A stretch of DNA of 64,000 nucleotides from Terfezia claveryi (Eukaryota > Ascomycota > Pezizomycetes > Pezizales > Pezizaceae): contig WHUX01000030.1 in assembly GCA_015179025.1 (NCBI GenBank), positions 310,001 through 374,000 of the forward strand, in the 5' to 3' direction. The notes beneath the pieces were generated by a model. That model saw only the letters and a list, made by a program, of their open reading frames with translations, was not told the DNA's origin and ran no database searches. Positions 23,841 through 33,940 of the stretch are shown piece by piece. Numbering within the stretch: position 1 is the stretch's first letter; each line of letters begins with the position of its first letter. The translations under genes were made by a program, and so were the position numbers.

Positions 23841-25181
23841 AGGTGGAGGGTGTTTCTGGCCGGGGAGAGGGTCGCTAGTGGCAGGCTCGATCTCGGAGAC
23901 ATGGACGACCGGGTGGCGTTTGATGTCCTTGGGAAACCTCAATCGATAGGCATGAGTGCCTACAGCGCCTAGTACCTCGAAGGGGCCTAAGAACTTATGG
24001 TCCAGTTTGCGGGAGGGCTGTTCTGTTTAGAAGTGTCTGCTGGATAGCCATACTTAGTCCCCTGGGTAGTATTTAGGAGCTGGCAACCGGGACCCATTGG
24101 CATACTCTGCTTGCCTGGCTTGGGCATAGGCCAACTCAGCCTTCAAGGTAGCATGGAGTTTTGTGATCTCTGTTGCGAAGTCCTTAGCTGGGGCATTCTC
24201 CCAGGCCTTGTGCAGAGGTACCAGGGAGTCTACGAACCGAGGGTGCTAGCCATAATTGGCTAGGAATGGGGAGGTCTTTAGGGTCTCGGAGAAGTAGTTG
24301 TTGGCAGAGAACTCGCAGGTCGCCAGCAACGAAACCCAGTTATTCTGCTGATAATTGATGTACGCCCTCAGGTACTGCTCCATGATGGCGTTCATGCGTT
24401 CTGACTAGCCATCAGTCTGAGGGTAGTATGCCGTGGACAGGTGTACTTCAATACCCAGCAGCTCACAGAAGGTTCTCTAGAAGTCGGCGATGAACTGAGG
24501 GCCACGGTCTGAGACAACCGATGCCGGGAGGCCATGGTAATGGAAGACATTATTCAGGTAAAGGGATGCCAATTCAGGGGCTGAGCAGGTGTCTCGACAG
24601 GGTATCACATGCCTCATTTTTGTCAACCGATCCACTACCATTAAGACGGCATTGAATCCCGAGTCTTCTGGCAATCCGGTGACGAAGTCCATAGTCAGGT
24701 GTTGCCAGGGTTGTTCTGGGACTTCCAGGGGCTTTAGGGTACCATAAGGAGCGTAGCAGGTGGGTTTGGCACACTTGCAGACATGGCAATTCCGTATGTA
24801 CCGTTCCATATCTTTCCGCTGATCGATCCAGGTGTATTGCCTAGTTAGCAGCTCTAGGGTTTTAGCTACTCCAGGGTGGCCAGTGGCTAAAGTGTCATGG
24901 TGTTCCCTGATCAGGCTGAGGCGCAAGTCCCCTTCTGGTACGTATAGTTAATCCAGGTGGTATAGAAGGCCATCCTGAATGGTGCATTCAGCCAGGGAGA
25001 TCTTGACGTGATGGCGTTGTCCAGATTCCACCGCGGCGATTATATTCTTAACCAGGTCGTCCTCCGCATATGCCTGTCGTATCCGCAGGAGGGGATCTGC
25101 TCCGGGGTTTGCTTCAGCTTCAGTATCCGTATCCGCAAGGGTATTGGCCGCTAGGTCGAGATTTTCAGGTTTCAGTACCAC
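23841..25181 (-). pseudogene. Gypsy integrase, multiple stops
   Basis: An HHCC zinc module (REHHDTLATGHPGVAKTL, then NCHVCKCAKP) is followed by the catalytic core (LTMDFVTGLPEDSGFNAVLM, VVDRLTKMRHVIPC, then VSDRGPQFIADF). Next come the C-terminal HKFLGPFEVLG module and HPVVHVSEIEPA. Stops interrupt after YHLD (near 24948), after FIADF (near 24477), after QTDG and elsewhere. Confidence 0.88.
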
Positions 25182-25328
25182 CTGATTCTGGTACTTCAGC
25201 CTTTCATCCCCCCCTTTAGGGAGATCTCCTGATCTCCTGGTCAGTGCATCTGGCTTACCCCCAGCCTTTCCAGGCCGATACCTTATTTTGAAGTTAAACC
25301 GAGAGAGGAATTCCGACCACCTAGCCTG

Positions 25329-26627
25329 TCAGCAATTTAGCAATTTGGTGGTTGTGAAGTACTCTAGGTTCTTATGGTCAGAGAGGACCTTGATAACCCC
25401 CTTTGCCGATTCTAGGTGTGGTCTCCATTCCTCAAATGCTTGCACAATGGCTATTAACTCCTTATTATAGATTTCGTAATTACACTCTGCCGGGGAGTGC
25501 TTTTTGGAGAAATAGGCCACTGGGTGGAGGACTCCATCGACATACTAGGACAGGATTCCGGTGGAGATATAGTCGGAGGCGTCCGTTTCCACGATGCACT
25601 CGCTATCAGGGTCAAAATGGGCCAGGATTGGGGCTGAGCAGAAGGCTTCCTTGAGGTTCTGAAAGGCGGATTGGGCTTCTGGATTCCAGTGGAAGGCCCT
25701 TTTTGTCAGGTGTGAGCCAGCTTCTACCTTCATTTTCGTCAAGGCTGTCAGGGGTGCCACGATTCTTGAGTATCCCAGGATAAATCGGTGGTAGAAGTTG
25801 GCAAATCCTAGGAAGGCCTGCACATCCTTCAAATTGGCTGGGGTTTCCCACTCTTGGATTGCAGCAACTTTGGCGGAGTCCATCCTAATACCTTCTGTAG
25901 TTATGATCAAGCCCAGGTACTTCACCTCTTGGATATGGAATTCGCATTTTTCAGGCTTAAGGTACAGCTCAGCCTGCTCCAGCTTCTCCAGCACTTGTCG
26001 GACGTGGATCTTGTGTTCCGCTAGGGTATCCGAGTAGATGAGGATATCGTCCAGGTAGGCGGTGCAGAATACATCCAGAAAGTCCCGCAGAGTGTCATTG
26101 ATAAAGTGCTGAAAGGAGGCGGGGGCGTTGGTTAGGCCGAAGGGCATCACATTGTACTCAAAATGGCCATATCGCATCCGGAAGGCAGTTTTCCACTCCT
26201 CCCCCTCAGCAATTCGTACCAAGTTGTAGGCCCCTCTCAGATCCAATTTGGTGAACCATTTGGCCTTGGAGAGCCTGGCTAATGTCTCCTGAATCAGGGG
26301 CAAGGGGTACCTGTTTTTTACTGTAATCTTATTCAGGCCGCGATAATCTACGCACAACCTAAGGGAGCCATCCGATTTCTTCACAAACAATATGGGTGCA
26401 CCTGCTGGGGAGGAGCTATGGCAAATGAAGCTCTTGTTAAGGTTTTCCTCCAAGTACTTCTTCAGGGCTTCCAATTCCAGTCGGGACATTCCATAGAGTG
26501 GGCCGTAAGGGGGGGTTTTACCTTCTATCAGCGGAATCGTGTGGTTATATGGTCGGTGAGGTGCGAGCTTCTCCGCGGCCTTCTCTGAGAACAAGTCGAT
26601 AAATTCATGGTATTCACCTGGAACCAT
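25329..26627 (-). pseudogene. Gypsy reverse transcriptase and RNase H
   Basis: The longest open piece (25545-26627) holds [50 protein letters not shown] and the active site [10 protein letters not shown]. RNase H begins [13 protein letters not shown], then a stop (near 25545), then [20 protein letters not shown]. Another stop follows LLNC near 25329. Part of the gypsy element. Confidence 0.92.
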
Positions 26628-26633
26628 AGACTT

Positions 26634-27500
26634 CTATTCCTCTCTCGACCTCGTCTTATTAATTTCCAGGTTCACCTCATGTATGGAAAGGGCATGTGCC
26701 TTCAGCTTGTGTCTCCTAATGAGGTAACCGAAAGCTCCTGCCCCAATAAAGCTAATATTCAGGGGCTTTGGGGGAGGTTGAACAGGGGGAGTAGGGGGAA
26801 CGGGGGGAACGGGGGGAACAGGGGGAGCAGGGCAGTGAGTAGCATTGATGTGCACGGGCTGGTGTACCACCTGGGTTGGGTGGATTATCGGGGGTGGTAA
26901 TGCACATAACCCTGTGACGGTGATTTTTGGACCTCCACAGTTTGTTCTGCAATAATGGCTGTTGAATTGCAAGGTGTAAGAGCCGAAGCTGACTGACACA
27001 TCGTGCATTCTGAGCCAGGGGATCCTAAGGACAATTGGATATTTTAGTTTGGTCACGAACATTGGGAGGTCCTCCGAATGGTCTCCAATGGCACTGGGCA
27101 GACACGCGAGGTGGGTAATAGCCCCAGAAGAGATAGGGCGGCCGTCAATGACATCAAGAAGGCGGGGGGTCTTTAGCTTGGAGGTTGGTATGGAGTTTTT
27201 ACTGACGAAGGTCTGATTAATGAAGGCTATCCCCGAAGCACCATAATCTATAAGAGCTGATGTTACCACTGTTTTACCATTGAATTTAACAGTTATTGGT
27301 ACTACAAAATGCTCGCCAAACAAGTGAGATTCATCAACAGACATAGATGCAGGCAAAGAAAATGCAGACAAAGATAAATGACCCATGATAGGTCCCTTGC
27401 TAGTGTCAGCAACTAGGCAAGGGACTCTGCTTTTCCCGACTCCTCTGGGGTCTCGGACACCGTATGTATGGCCAGGGAGCAATTCTTTCGAAGGGGGCAA
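26634..27500 (-). pseudogene. Gypsy aspartic protease region
   Basis: The retropepsin motif appears as ALIDYGASGIAFIN (Tyr in place of the usual Ser/Thr after the catalytic Asp). A Pro-rich stretch (PPVPPVPPVPPTPPVQPPP) precedes a stop that separates it from RT. Upstream it overlaps the CCHC-bearing Gag frame. Confidence 0.8.
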
Positions 27501-28572
27501 GCCGCAATGAAGTGGTCAGCCTTCCCACAGGCTATGCATAGCCCATTATTCCGGCGGCGTTCCCTCTCTTCTTGGGTCAGGTGGGGTCTGCCTGATGATA
27601 AATCCATGGGGGTGGGCCCTCCTGCCACCAATGATGGGTGTGCTGGTTGATTGGCGGGGGCAGGGGCCTGAGCTGCTTTGGTAGCATGGTGTTGCTGGAG
27701 TGGTGGGAGACGGGGTGCTGGCCTGAACGGGGGGCGATTGCGGAGCCGGGACATCCGCTGTTCCACCCGGGAGGCCTGGTCGATCAACTCCTCGAGGGTA
27801 TCAACCGCGGGAGGGTAACCATGGCTTGTTGGAGCTCATCGCTGAGCTCCTCCTGGAATTGCTCGAACTTAGCCTAGTCGTTCCACCTTACCTCTGCGGC
27901 CAGCCTCGAGAACTCTGCGATGTAAGTAGACAGCTCTGAGTTGCGCTGTCTCAGTGCCCGAAGTACTCGACTGGCCGTCCCCACTGCATCAGGATCTCCG
28001 AATGCCCAATCTAAGATAACAAACAAGGCTGAAACGTTGTCGAGCTTGATTCCTGTCTCGAGCACATACGGCTGGATTTGATCCGTGGCCTTGCCCTCCA
28101 GCAGGGCAAACACATAGGCTAGGCGGTGTTGTTCTGACGGAAACCTAGCCGAATCCCCGCTCAACTTCAAGTTCACCGCATTTTTCCAGGCTTGTAGATG
28201 AGCCCTATCCCCATTGAACTTAGAGGGGGTGGGGATACTTTCCGTTTTGGCGGTGGTGGTTGGCGTAGGGATAGCCAGATTCGCCAAGGCGCGGCCGAGG
28301 TTTTGTACTGTGGTCCGTTCGGTAGCTAGGGCAAGGTTCACATGGTCGAGATCCGTCTGGAGGACCGTGATCTCTTCGTCGGCGGATCTCAGCTTTCGTT
28401 CGGCCACGGCTAGGCTGTTGCCGAGTTCGGCCCCAATGGCATCCATGGCCTCGAAGATGTCGATGATTTCTTGACGATAGGCATTCAATTCGTTTGGGCC
28501 TGAGGGTATAGGGGAGCTTCTCCAGGTCTGGAACCTGATGGCAGGTGGTGGGAGAGCTGCTCCTAACATAAC
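27413..28572 (-). pseudogene. Gypsy Gag
   Basis: Capsid-like region: FNGDRAHLQAWKNAVNLKL, ATDQIQPYVLETGIKLDN, then LSTYIAEFSRLAAEVRWND and a stop (near 27874). It continues as LIDQASRVEQRMSRLRN with a CCHC knuckle (CIACGKADHFIAAC, near 27520). The likely start is the Met at MLGAALPPPAIRF; the open frame extends into the LTR only by chance. Confidence 0.82.
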
Positions 28573-28605
28573 TGCATACCAGTTGGTCCAAAGGATCCAA
28601 TGTAG

Positions 28606-29112
28606 TATAACGAGGGCTCTGGGGGACAAGGCGACCAAGGGGTATGCCGGGGAAGTGGCAAGGGGCAATCGCACACGTAGGAGCGCTACGTGTGTGACTA
28701 GGGGAAGACTGAGATGGGGGGCAAGGGCAAGAGGCAAGAGGCAAGAGAGGCAAAGGGCAAGGGACACGAGACACGCGGAGGCAGTTGCCGCATGTGTCAA
28801 GGGAGGCAGCTGTACTGCAGAGTTGTTTGTTCGAGACAAGGATGTGTACAAGGGAGGTGCACAAGCGCTGGAGGAAGCAAGGTCCTGTATTGGGTATACA
28901 AGACGTTGAATGGGGATCCAACGAGAGGGCGGAGAGAGCAAGCTATATATACAGGATTCCTTCCTGGCTGGCCAAGGCCACCAGAAGGAATAAGGTTCCC
29001 GAGACCCCTTATCTCGGGAACAGAGATAACAACGATATCAATCAACAATAACGAGAGTCGGACGGAATCCCGTCTGACTCTCAAACCCGGCTAGGAAAGG
29101 ACGGTTGTGACA
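28606..29112 (-). repeat. Gypsy 5' LTR
   Basis: 507 bp, uninterrupted. On the element strand it begins TGTCACAACCGTCC and ends CTCGTTATA (CTCGTTACA in the other copy, a single C-to-T change). Confidence 0.92.
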
Positions 29113-29275
29113 TTTTGGGCTTTTTCGAGCTCGCTTTCTTGACCTTTTTGGAGCCCGTATTCTTGATCTTTTCTGAGCTCGCTTTCTTGAGCTTTTCTAA
29201 GCTCACTTTTTTGAGCTTTTCCGAGCTTGCTTTCTTGGGCTTTTTCGAGCTCGCTTTCTTGAGCTTTTGCGGGAT
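29113..29275 (-). repeat. Heptad-coding minisatellite KAQESEL (right part)
   Basis: About seven units of the same 21-bp repeat as 21226-21342 (KAQESELEKAQESKLGKAQK and variants), displaced by the gypsy insertion. Confidence 0.88.
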
Positions 29276-30231
29276 TTTTAGCTAAGGTGCATTTTCCTTT
29301 TTCATCAATCGTTATATATGTACCAAATATAGTTGTATATCCAATGATTCGAGCAGTATACCCTCGAGAGGCTAATTTATCTGAGGCTTTTATTCTCATA
29401 GTTAAAGCAAATGACTTTTTGGCCGAATGGTCTTAGATTTGTGCATTCTTGCAAGGCATTTTTATTGAATAGTACTTCAATAGGAATTTTTCCATTTAGG
29501 CCTTTATGGGGAACTCAGTTTTTTATGTATACTGCCCAGTGGGCAGCTTTGTCCCAGAGGTTTTTTGGCATATTCGCTGCTAGTAGGGCTGTTCTGCTCA
29601 TTGTCATAATGGTCTTATTTGTTCTTTCTGCTATAGCATTAGTTTCGCTATGCCTTGGTACAGTTTCTTTAAGGGTGATTCCCCTTTGCTGAAGTTCAGT
29701 GTCGAGTTTGAGAGTATGGAATTCGCCTCCCCAGTCTGCTTATATTTGGACAACTTTGTATTAGTGGGTGGTTTTATTTTCTAGAGCATTAATAATTCCA
29801 ATAAGTACTCCTGCTGCATCGCTCTTATTTCTTAGAGCTCTTGCTATTATATATCTACTATAGTCATCGGTTACTAGTAGGAGATATTTATATTGGCTGG
29901 CAAGGGTCATTAGATCTATAGGCCCAACTAAGTCTGCATGTAATCATTCCAATGGTTTAGATGTCCTTATCCCTTGTCCGCTTTTTGCTAGTGGTTTTGT
30001 TGCTTTGCTGAGCTGACATGCCTCGCAGGTAATTGTTGGTTGGATTATTTTGCCTAGTAACTGATATTCGGAGAGATTTTTTAAGGTATTGAGTGAGATA
30101 TGCCCATATCGTTCATGTAAGATTTTTAGTTATTGGATAGCTAATTGGGCGGTTTCAGTGGTTAATTGGGTGAGGGCAGCCTTTGGTGGTTAGATAGCTA
30201 ATTGCTATAATGTGACTTTATCAGGTATTAT
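29276..30231 (-). pseudogene. Copia integrase
   Basis: Read from high to low: ITCEACQLSKATKPLAKSGQ (zinc region), LHADLVGPIDLMTLASQYKY, LLLVTDDYSRYIIARALRNK, ADWGGEFHTLKLDTELQQ, then AERTNKTIMTMSRTALLAA, and later HKGLNGKIPIEVLFNKNALQ. Stops stand where Trp (TGG) or Gln (CAA) is expected, consistent with C-to-T decay. Confidence 0.87.
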
Positions 30232-30600
30232 TCAGAGGGCGCCTTTTATGTCTCTTTTCATGTTATATATAACATTTTTCCTCTTCCACAATCTGGCTGA
30301 TTTTCCCTGTACTTGAAGGGTATGTTTATCCGGCATTCTTTCTCTACTGATAATATTGCTATATGTTGTATTATATAGGCATTCTTTATGGTATATTGTC
30401 TTTCCATTGCATCTGAGGATAAGGGTACCCATAGTGGTACAGATAGATTTGGCTCCATTATGTCCTTTTACTACCAGATTGAGGTTATACTGGATATCGG
30501 ATAGTTTTTCCAGTTCATTGGTTGTATGGTGAGATGCAGCAGTGTCATATTGATATGCTCCTGTTGGTCCTCCGTCTGCTTTTCCTATTGTTATCTGCAC
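30232..30600 (-). pseudogene. Copia protease
   Basis: YQYDTAASHHTTNELEK holds the Asp-Thr-Ala active-site triad; GTLILRCNGKTIYHKECLYN follows. Open for about 120 codons, then a stop before integrase. Confidence 0.8.
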
Positions 30601-30624
30601 AATAACAGCTTCTTCATCCTTCTT

Positions 30625-31506
30625 TCATTTCTGGCGTTTGGCAGCATTCCCTTGTTCCCTTTTCTTGGTATAACATTCGTTTTCATTATGATTGAGACCT
30701 TGCCATCCCTTACCTATGCAATAGCTACAACGTTTATCGTTCAAGGCTATTCTTTGAACTAGTGGATTGCTGTTGTTTTCTTTATGTTGGTTTTGGCCTT
30801 TTTGCCTAGCGGTAATGTATTCGTTTATTTTCTGTACAGTATCGTCGTAGGTTTGTTCTTTTGACCTGACATTTTCTACAGTACTTGCGTAGAATGTAGG
30901 TAGTGACATGAGTAGAAATTCGGTTTTAACCTGCTCACATCTAGAGAAGGCCAGTAATCCTTTACCAAATCCAGTATCCTTAGTAAGGTCTGCTCGAGCG
31001 ATAATGCCTGAAAAGGTATTCCAGAGTTTTTTGTATGCTGTGATGTACTCTGAGATTGAGTGTTTTCTATTGTCATAGTGGAGATATACTAAGCTTCTTA
31101 ATAAAGAATGGAATTCAGTTGCTGTTCTTCCTTCATAGACTTGTTTGAGGGTATTTCAGGCGTCTTTGGCTTTTTCCACTGTCGCAATTCGACTACGAAC
31201 TTGGGGTTTGCTATTTTTTAGGATGGTAAGAAGAATGTAGTGATTCCCGTCCAGCCATTCTTGTGGCTTATCTGGAGGTTTTCAGTATGTTCCTTCGATA
31301 ATATCCCATGCTCGATGGTCTCCTAGTTGGATCATTTGGAAGTAGAGTTTTAGAGTTGTGACCCATTTAGGGTAATTGTCTGATCCATTTAGTTTGGTCG
31401 TGAGTGTGGTTATTTTTTGATCGGGTATTGTGTTCGTGCTTTTGGGGGCTTCTGGAGGCCTCATTGAGTCGTTGCCTGACCCTGAGGCTTCTGCAAAGCT
31501 TGACAT
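30625..31506 (-). pseudogene. Copia Gag
   Basis: Start at 31506 (MSSFAEASGSGNDS), with KLNGSDNYPKWVTTLKLYFQ typical of fungal Copia Gag. Stops occur near 31282 and 31140. The zinc knuckle is CSYCIGKGWQGLNHNENEC (CX2CX9HX4C), near 30720. Confidence 0.82.
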
Positions 31507-31534
31507 TATATATTGAAGTAGCGCTTTTGAAGCT

Positions 31535-31548
31535 CTGGGCTCATAACC
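31535..31548 (-). other. Copia primer-binding site matching the anticodon arm of initiator tRNA-Met
   Basis: Directly after the 5' LTR the element strand reads GGTTATGAGCCCAG. It is complementary to CTGGGCTCATAACC, the CAT-anticodon arm conserved in fungal initiator tRNA-Met. Drosophila copia uses the same kind of internal (half-tRNA) primer. Confidence 0.75.
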
Positions 31549-31821
31549 CGTAAGGATTATGAGATCTTAGGATATATGAACATAGATATTGGGGATTGAT
31601 CTGTAAAAGAGATGTATTGCTTGCTTGATCTATATCTCTGCTTTAAGGGTTCTAGCAGTCTATATATACATATCTCCTCCGTATTCACACATGCTTGTCA
31701 TATGCCTTCTTATCCACATGCCTCTATGTCTATATGTTGTTGACGTACCACATGCCTCTATATCCATATGTTGTTGACGTACTCACATGGTTGCACATGT
31801 ATTGGAAGAGTATTTCCTACA
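31549..31821 (-). repeat. Copia 5' LTR
   Basis: 273 bp, paired with 19228-19500; target duplication CAGGT follows at 31822-31826. Confidence 0.93.
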
Positions 31822-31826
31822 CAGGT

Positions 31827-32737
31827 ATAACAAAGGGCGGTAGAATAAGCTAGTCTGGTTGCACTACTTCTTGTACCTACCGGCCTAGGAATGAACACTC
31901 CCTGAAAAATAAAAAAAAATTGCCTGATTAACAGCAACCCGTGAGCTCATAAATACCACTGGATCGGGAAGCAGCGTTATGGGAACTGAAACTGATTAGC
32001 TTCAGCTTGGTTAGCATGTCACCAGACCACTTGCCACTTATAATAGGTACTTAGTTCTCTACTTAGTAGTACATATCTAGGTAAACACTTCGGGAGCAAC
32101 ATGTCAACCATACCACTAAGAGGCCTTTACCTAGCATCTATATCTAGACCATCAACCACCGGAAAGGTCCCCAATAGCTCCAGGAGTTTCTCACGTAGCT
32201 CTCTCAGCATAACAAGAGTCCTGCGCTGGTATCGGCTTATCACATGGTTGCTGTAAATGCTCCGGAAGATGCCAGCTATAATAGCCCCCCTCAAAAAAAA
32301 AAAATGGGGCGGTATTAGTGCTTCTAGAGTTATTGGAGACCTCGGTGTGGTGGTTGAGGATGCCATGGAAGTATGGGCATAGGTGGGGAGGACAATTAGT
32401 TGCTCACTCGGAAGTTTTAGTGCCCCTAGTTGACCTTAATATTTTGCCGCTTTGCAAGCTGCCCTTCTAGCGATGATTTCATATGGGTATAGATGCGAGG
32501 TAAGGCTTCATATTAATTACGGGCTTATTCGTGGGATATTCGGTCTACAGGGGTCTAGAGGAGGGTTAATTTGGAGGGATATGAGGGTAACCATGGTGTA
32601 GATTCCATATCACAAGAGAAGCTTGGCTGCAGGGGTACTAACTGTGTTCAAAGTGATCTCCTAAGGGAAACCAACCTCCTCCTGGGGAGGGGCTAGTGCA
32701 AGCCAGACTACCTTCAGACATGATGACACAGACACAA
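31827..32737. other. Gene-free DNA with two solo copies of the miniature-family end
   Basis: TAGTCTGGTTGCACTAC at 31851 and, in reverse, GGGCTAGTGCAAGCCAGACTA ending at 32710. They face each other about 860 bp apart, but no matching 9-bp duplication flanks the pair. No ORF supported. Confidence 0.45.
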
Positions 32738-33260
32738 ATACCGATGGCCACGATCGTGGATATACACACTACACTCCCTTGTTTATGGAGATCATCCTTA
32801 GATCACGAGACGCCGTCCCATACATTCTCCGGATACTTTAGATCGCTTGATTATCCTCCGCGGGGAAGTCTCCCCGGATACTCCAGCTACCTCACGAGGC
32901 AGCCCAATTGGGCCAGGTTACTATGATATCTCCAAGAAGATTGAATTTATGGACACTTACGCCATTGATATTTCCGTGATATCATTCGCAAACCCGTGGC
33001 TAGCCTTCCTACCAACTGAAGATGTTTTGAGAATGACACAAGAAGTAAATGACGAACTAAATGACCTATGTGCGGGATACCCTAGAAGGTTATATGCATC
33101 TGGGGCCGTTCCATTGAGTGGATCAGTTGCAGAGCCGATACAGGAAATCAAAAGGATGGCTTGACTCTGTTACAATCAGAATATGGGTGAACACCACGAA
33201 GGGTGGGATCTAGAGCTTGAGGTGGCATTGGCTGCTCTCCAGTTCATTGGGACTCAGGTG
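32738..33260 (+). pseudogene. Amidohydrolase (ACMSD-like metal-dependent hydrolase/decarboxylase) pseudogene
   Basis: The N-terminal part survives in three frames. MATIVDIHTTLP has the metal-binding DxHxH motif degraded to VDIHT-T. After a frame slip comes MEIILRSRDAVPYI, then a stop, then from 32847 an open stretch of about 100 codons: SRGSPIGPGYYDISKKIEFM, AIDISVISFANPWLAFLPTE, NDELNDLCAGYPRRLYASG. This is the usual block of fungal amidohydrolase-2 proteins. After EIKRMA a stop is followed by weak similarity (GWDLELEVALAALQ) and then nothing recognisable. The C-terminal catalytic half is missing, so it is dead. It sits just right of the transposon nest. Confidence 0.75.
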
Positions 33261-33940
33261 GAGTCATATTGGTAACCCTCTGGAATGATTTCGAGCTCAA
33301 CGGTTATAGCTGGACAGCAACCTCTCTCCCAAAATTGTGTCTATACCCTGCTGACAGACATGCCCATTCACTTGAAATCTTCAGAGGCGCCAAAACATGA
33401 GCCGAAGATACATGCGGAACTGAGAGACACTTTCTTCATATGATTCACTAATGAAGTTACGCACGTTGGAAGAGAAAATGAAGACACAGTCGCTGCAGCA
33501 CGTGGATATAATACTGCTCATCTGGTATATTTGTTGTCATTTTACTTGAAGGTCTAATTACGATATCCAGTCCAGCCGATGGGCAGTAACTCCTTCATTC
33601 GCGACCGCATCAGCATTAACAATGTTCACAAACATAAGTCATCTAATATTCTATGCAAAAAATCCGTTTACTAACAACATTATAGCTTTCCGTTATATCC
33701 AAAAGGTCAGGTTGCGTATTGCTTCGAATATGCAAACTTTCACTCAACGAGGATATCGAGATGGTATCAAGGCACGTCAATTATCTTAGGGCTGATAGTC
33801 TAACACACCACATACGTTCTAGTTGATGGGGACACTTCAAGATTTGTACAAAGTTCAATAGCTTACATATGAAACCGCTCTTCTTCCTTGCATAACCCCT
33901 CAAGATTTCCTCACCCTCCCAACTTAATGCTCATGAGACC
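33261..33940. other. Spacer between the amidohydrolase pseudogene and PEX11C
   Basis: Probably the decayed 3' half of the pseudogene plus the 3' flank of the minus-strand gene; no motif recognised. Confidence 0.4.

Larger units (their letters stand above)
21343..29112 (-). mobile_element. Ty3/gypsy chromovirus inserted in the Copia element
   Basis: 5' LTR 28606-29112 (507 bp); 3' LTR 21343-21485 plus 23063-23426, split by a further element. The target duplication TCTTG (21338-21342) versus TTTTG (29113-29117) differs by one C-to-T. Minus-strand order: Gag with CCHC knuckle, protease, RT/RNase H, integrase, chromodomain. RT before integrase is diagnostic of Ty3/gypsy. A purine tract (AGAGGGGGGATAG) adjoins the 3' LTR near 23427. 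Several in-frame stops; inactive as sequenced. Confidence 0.93.
19228..31821 (-). mobile_element. Ty1/Copia LTR retrotransposon, interrupted by nested elements
   Basis: Two 273-bp LTRs (19228-19500 and 31549-31821) bound the element. The 5-bp target duplication CAGGT is perfect (19223-19227 and 31822-31826). Transcription is on the minus strand: primer site 31535-31548, Gag (30.6-31.5 kb), protease with a YDTAAS active site, integrase (29.4-30.2 kb), then RT and RNase H (19.5-20.8 kb). This order (integrase before RT) is diagnostic of Copia. In-frame stops throughout indicate a dead copy. A 7.8 kb gypsy element (21343-29112) splits pol between integrase and RT. LTR differences are essentially all transitions. 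Confidence 0.93.
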
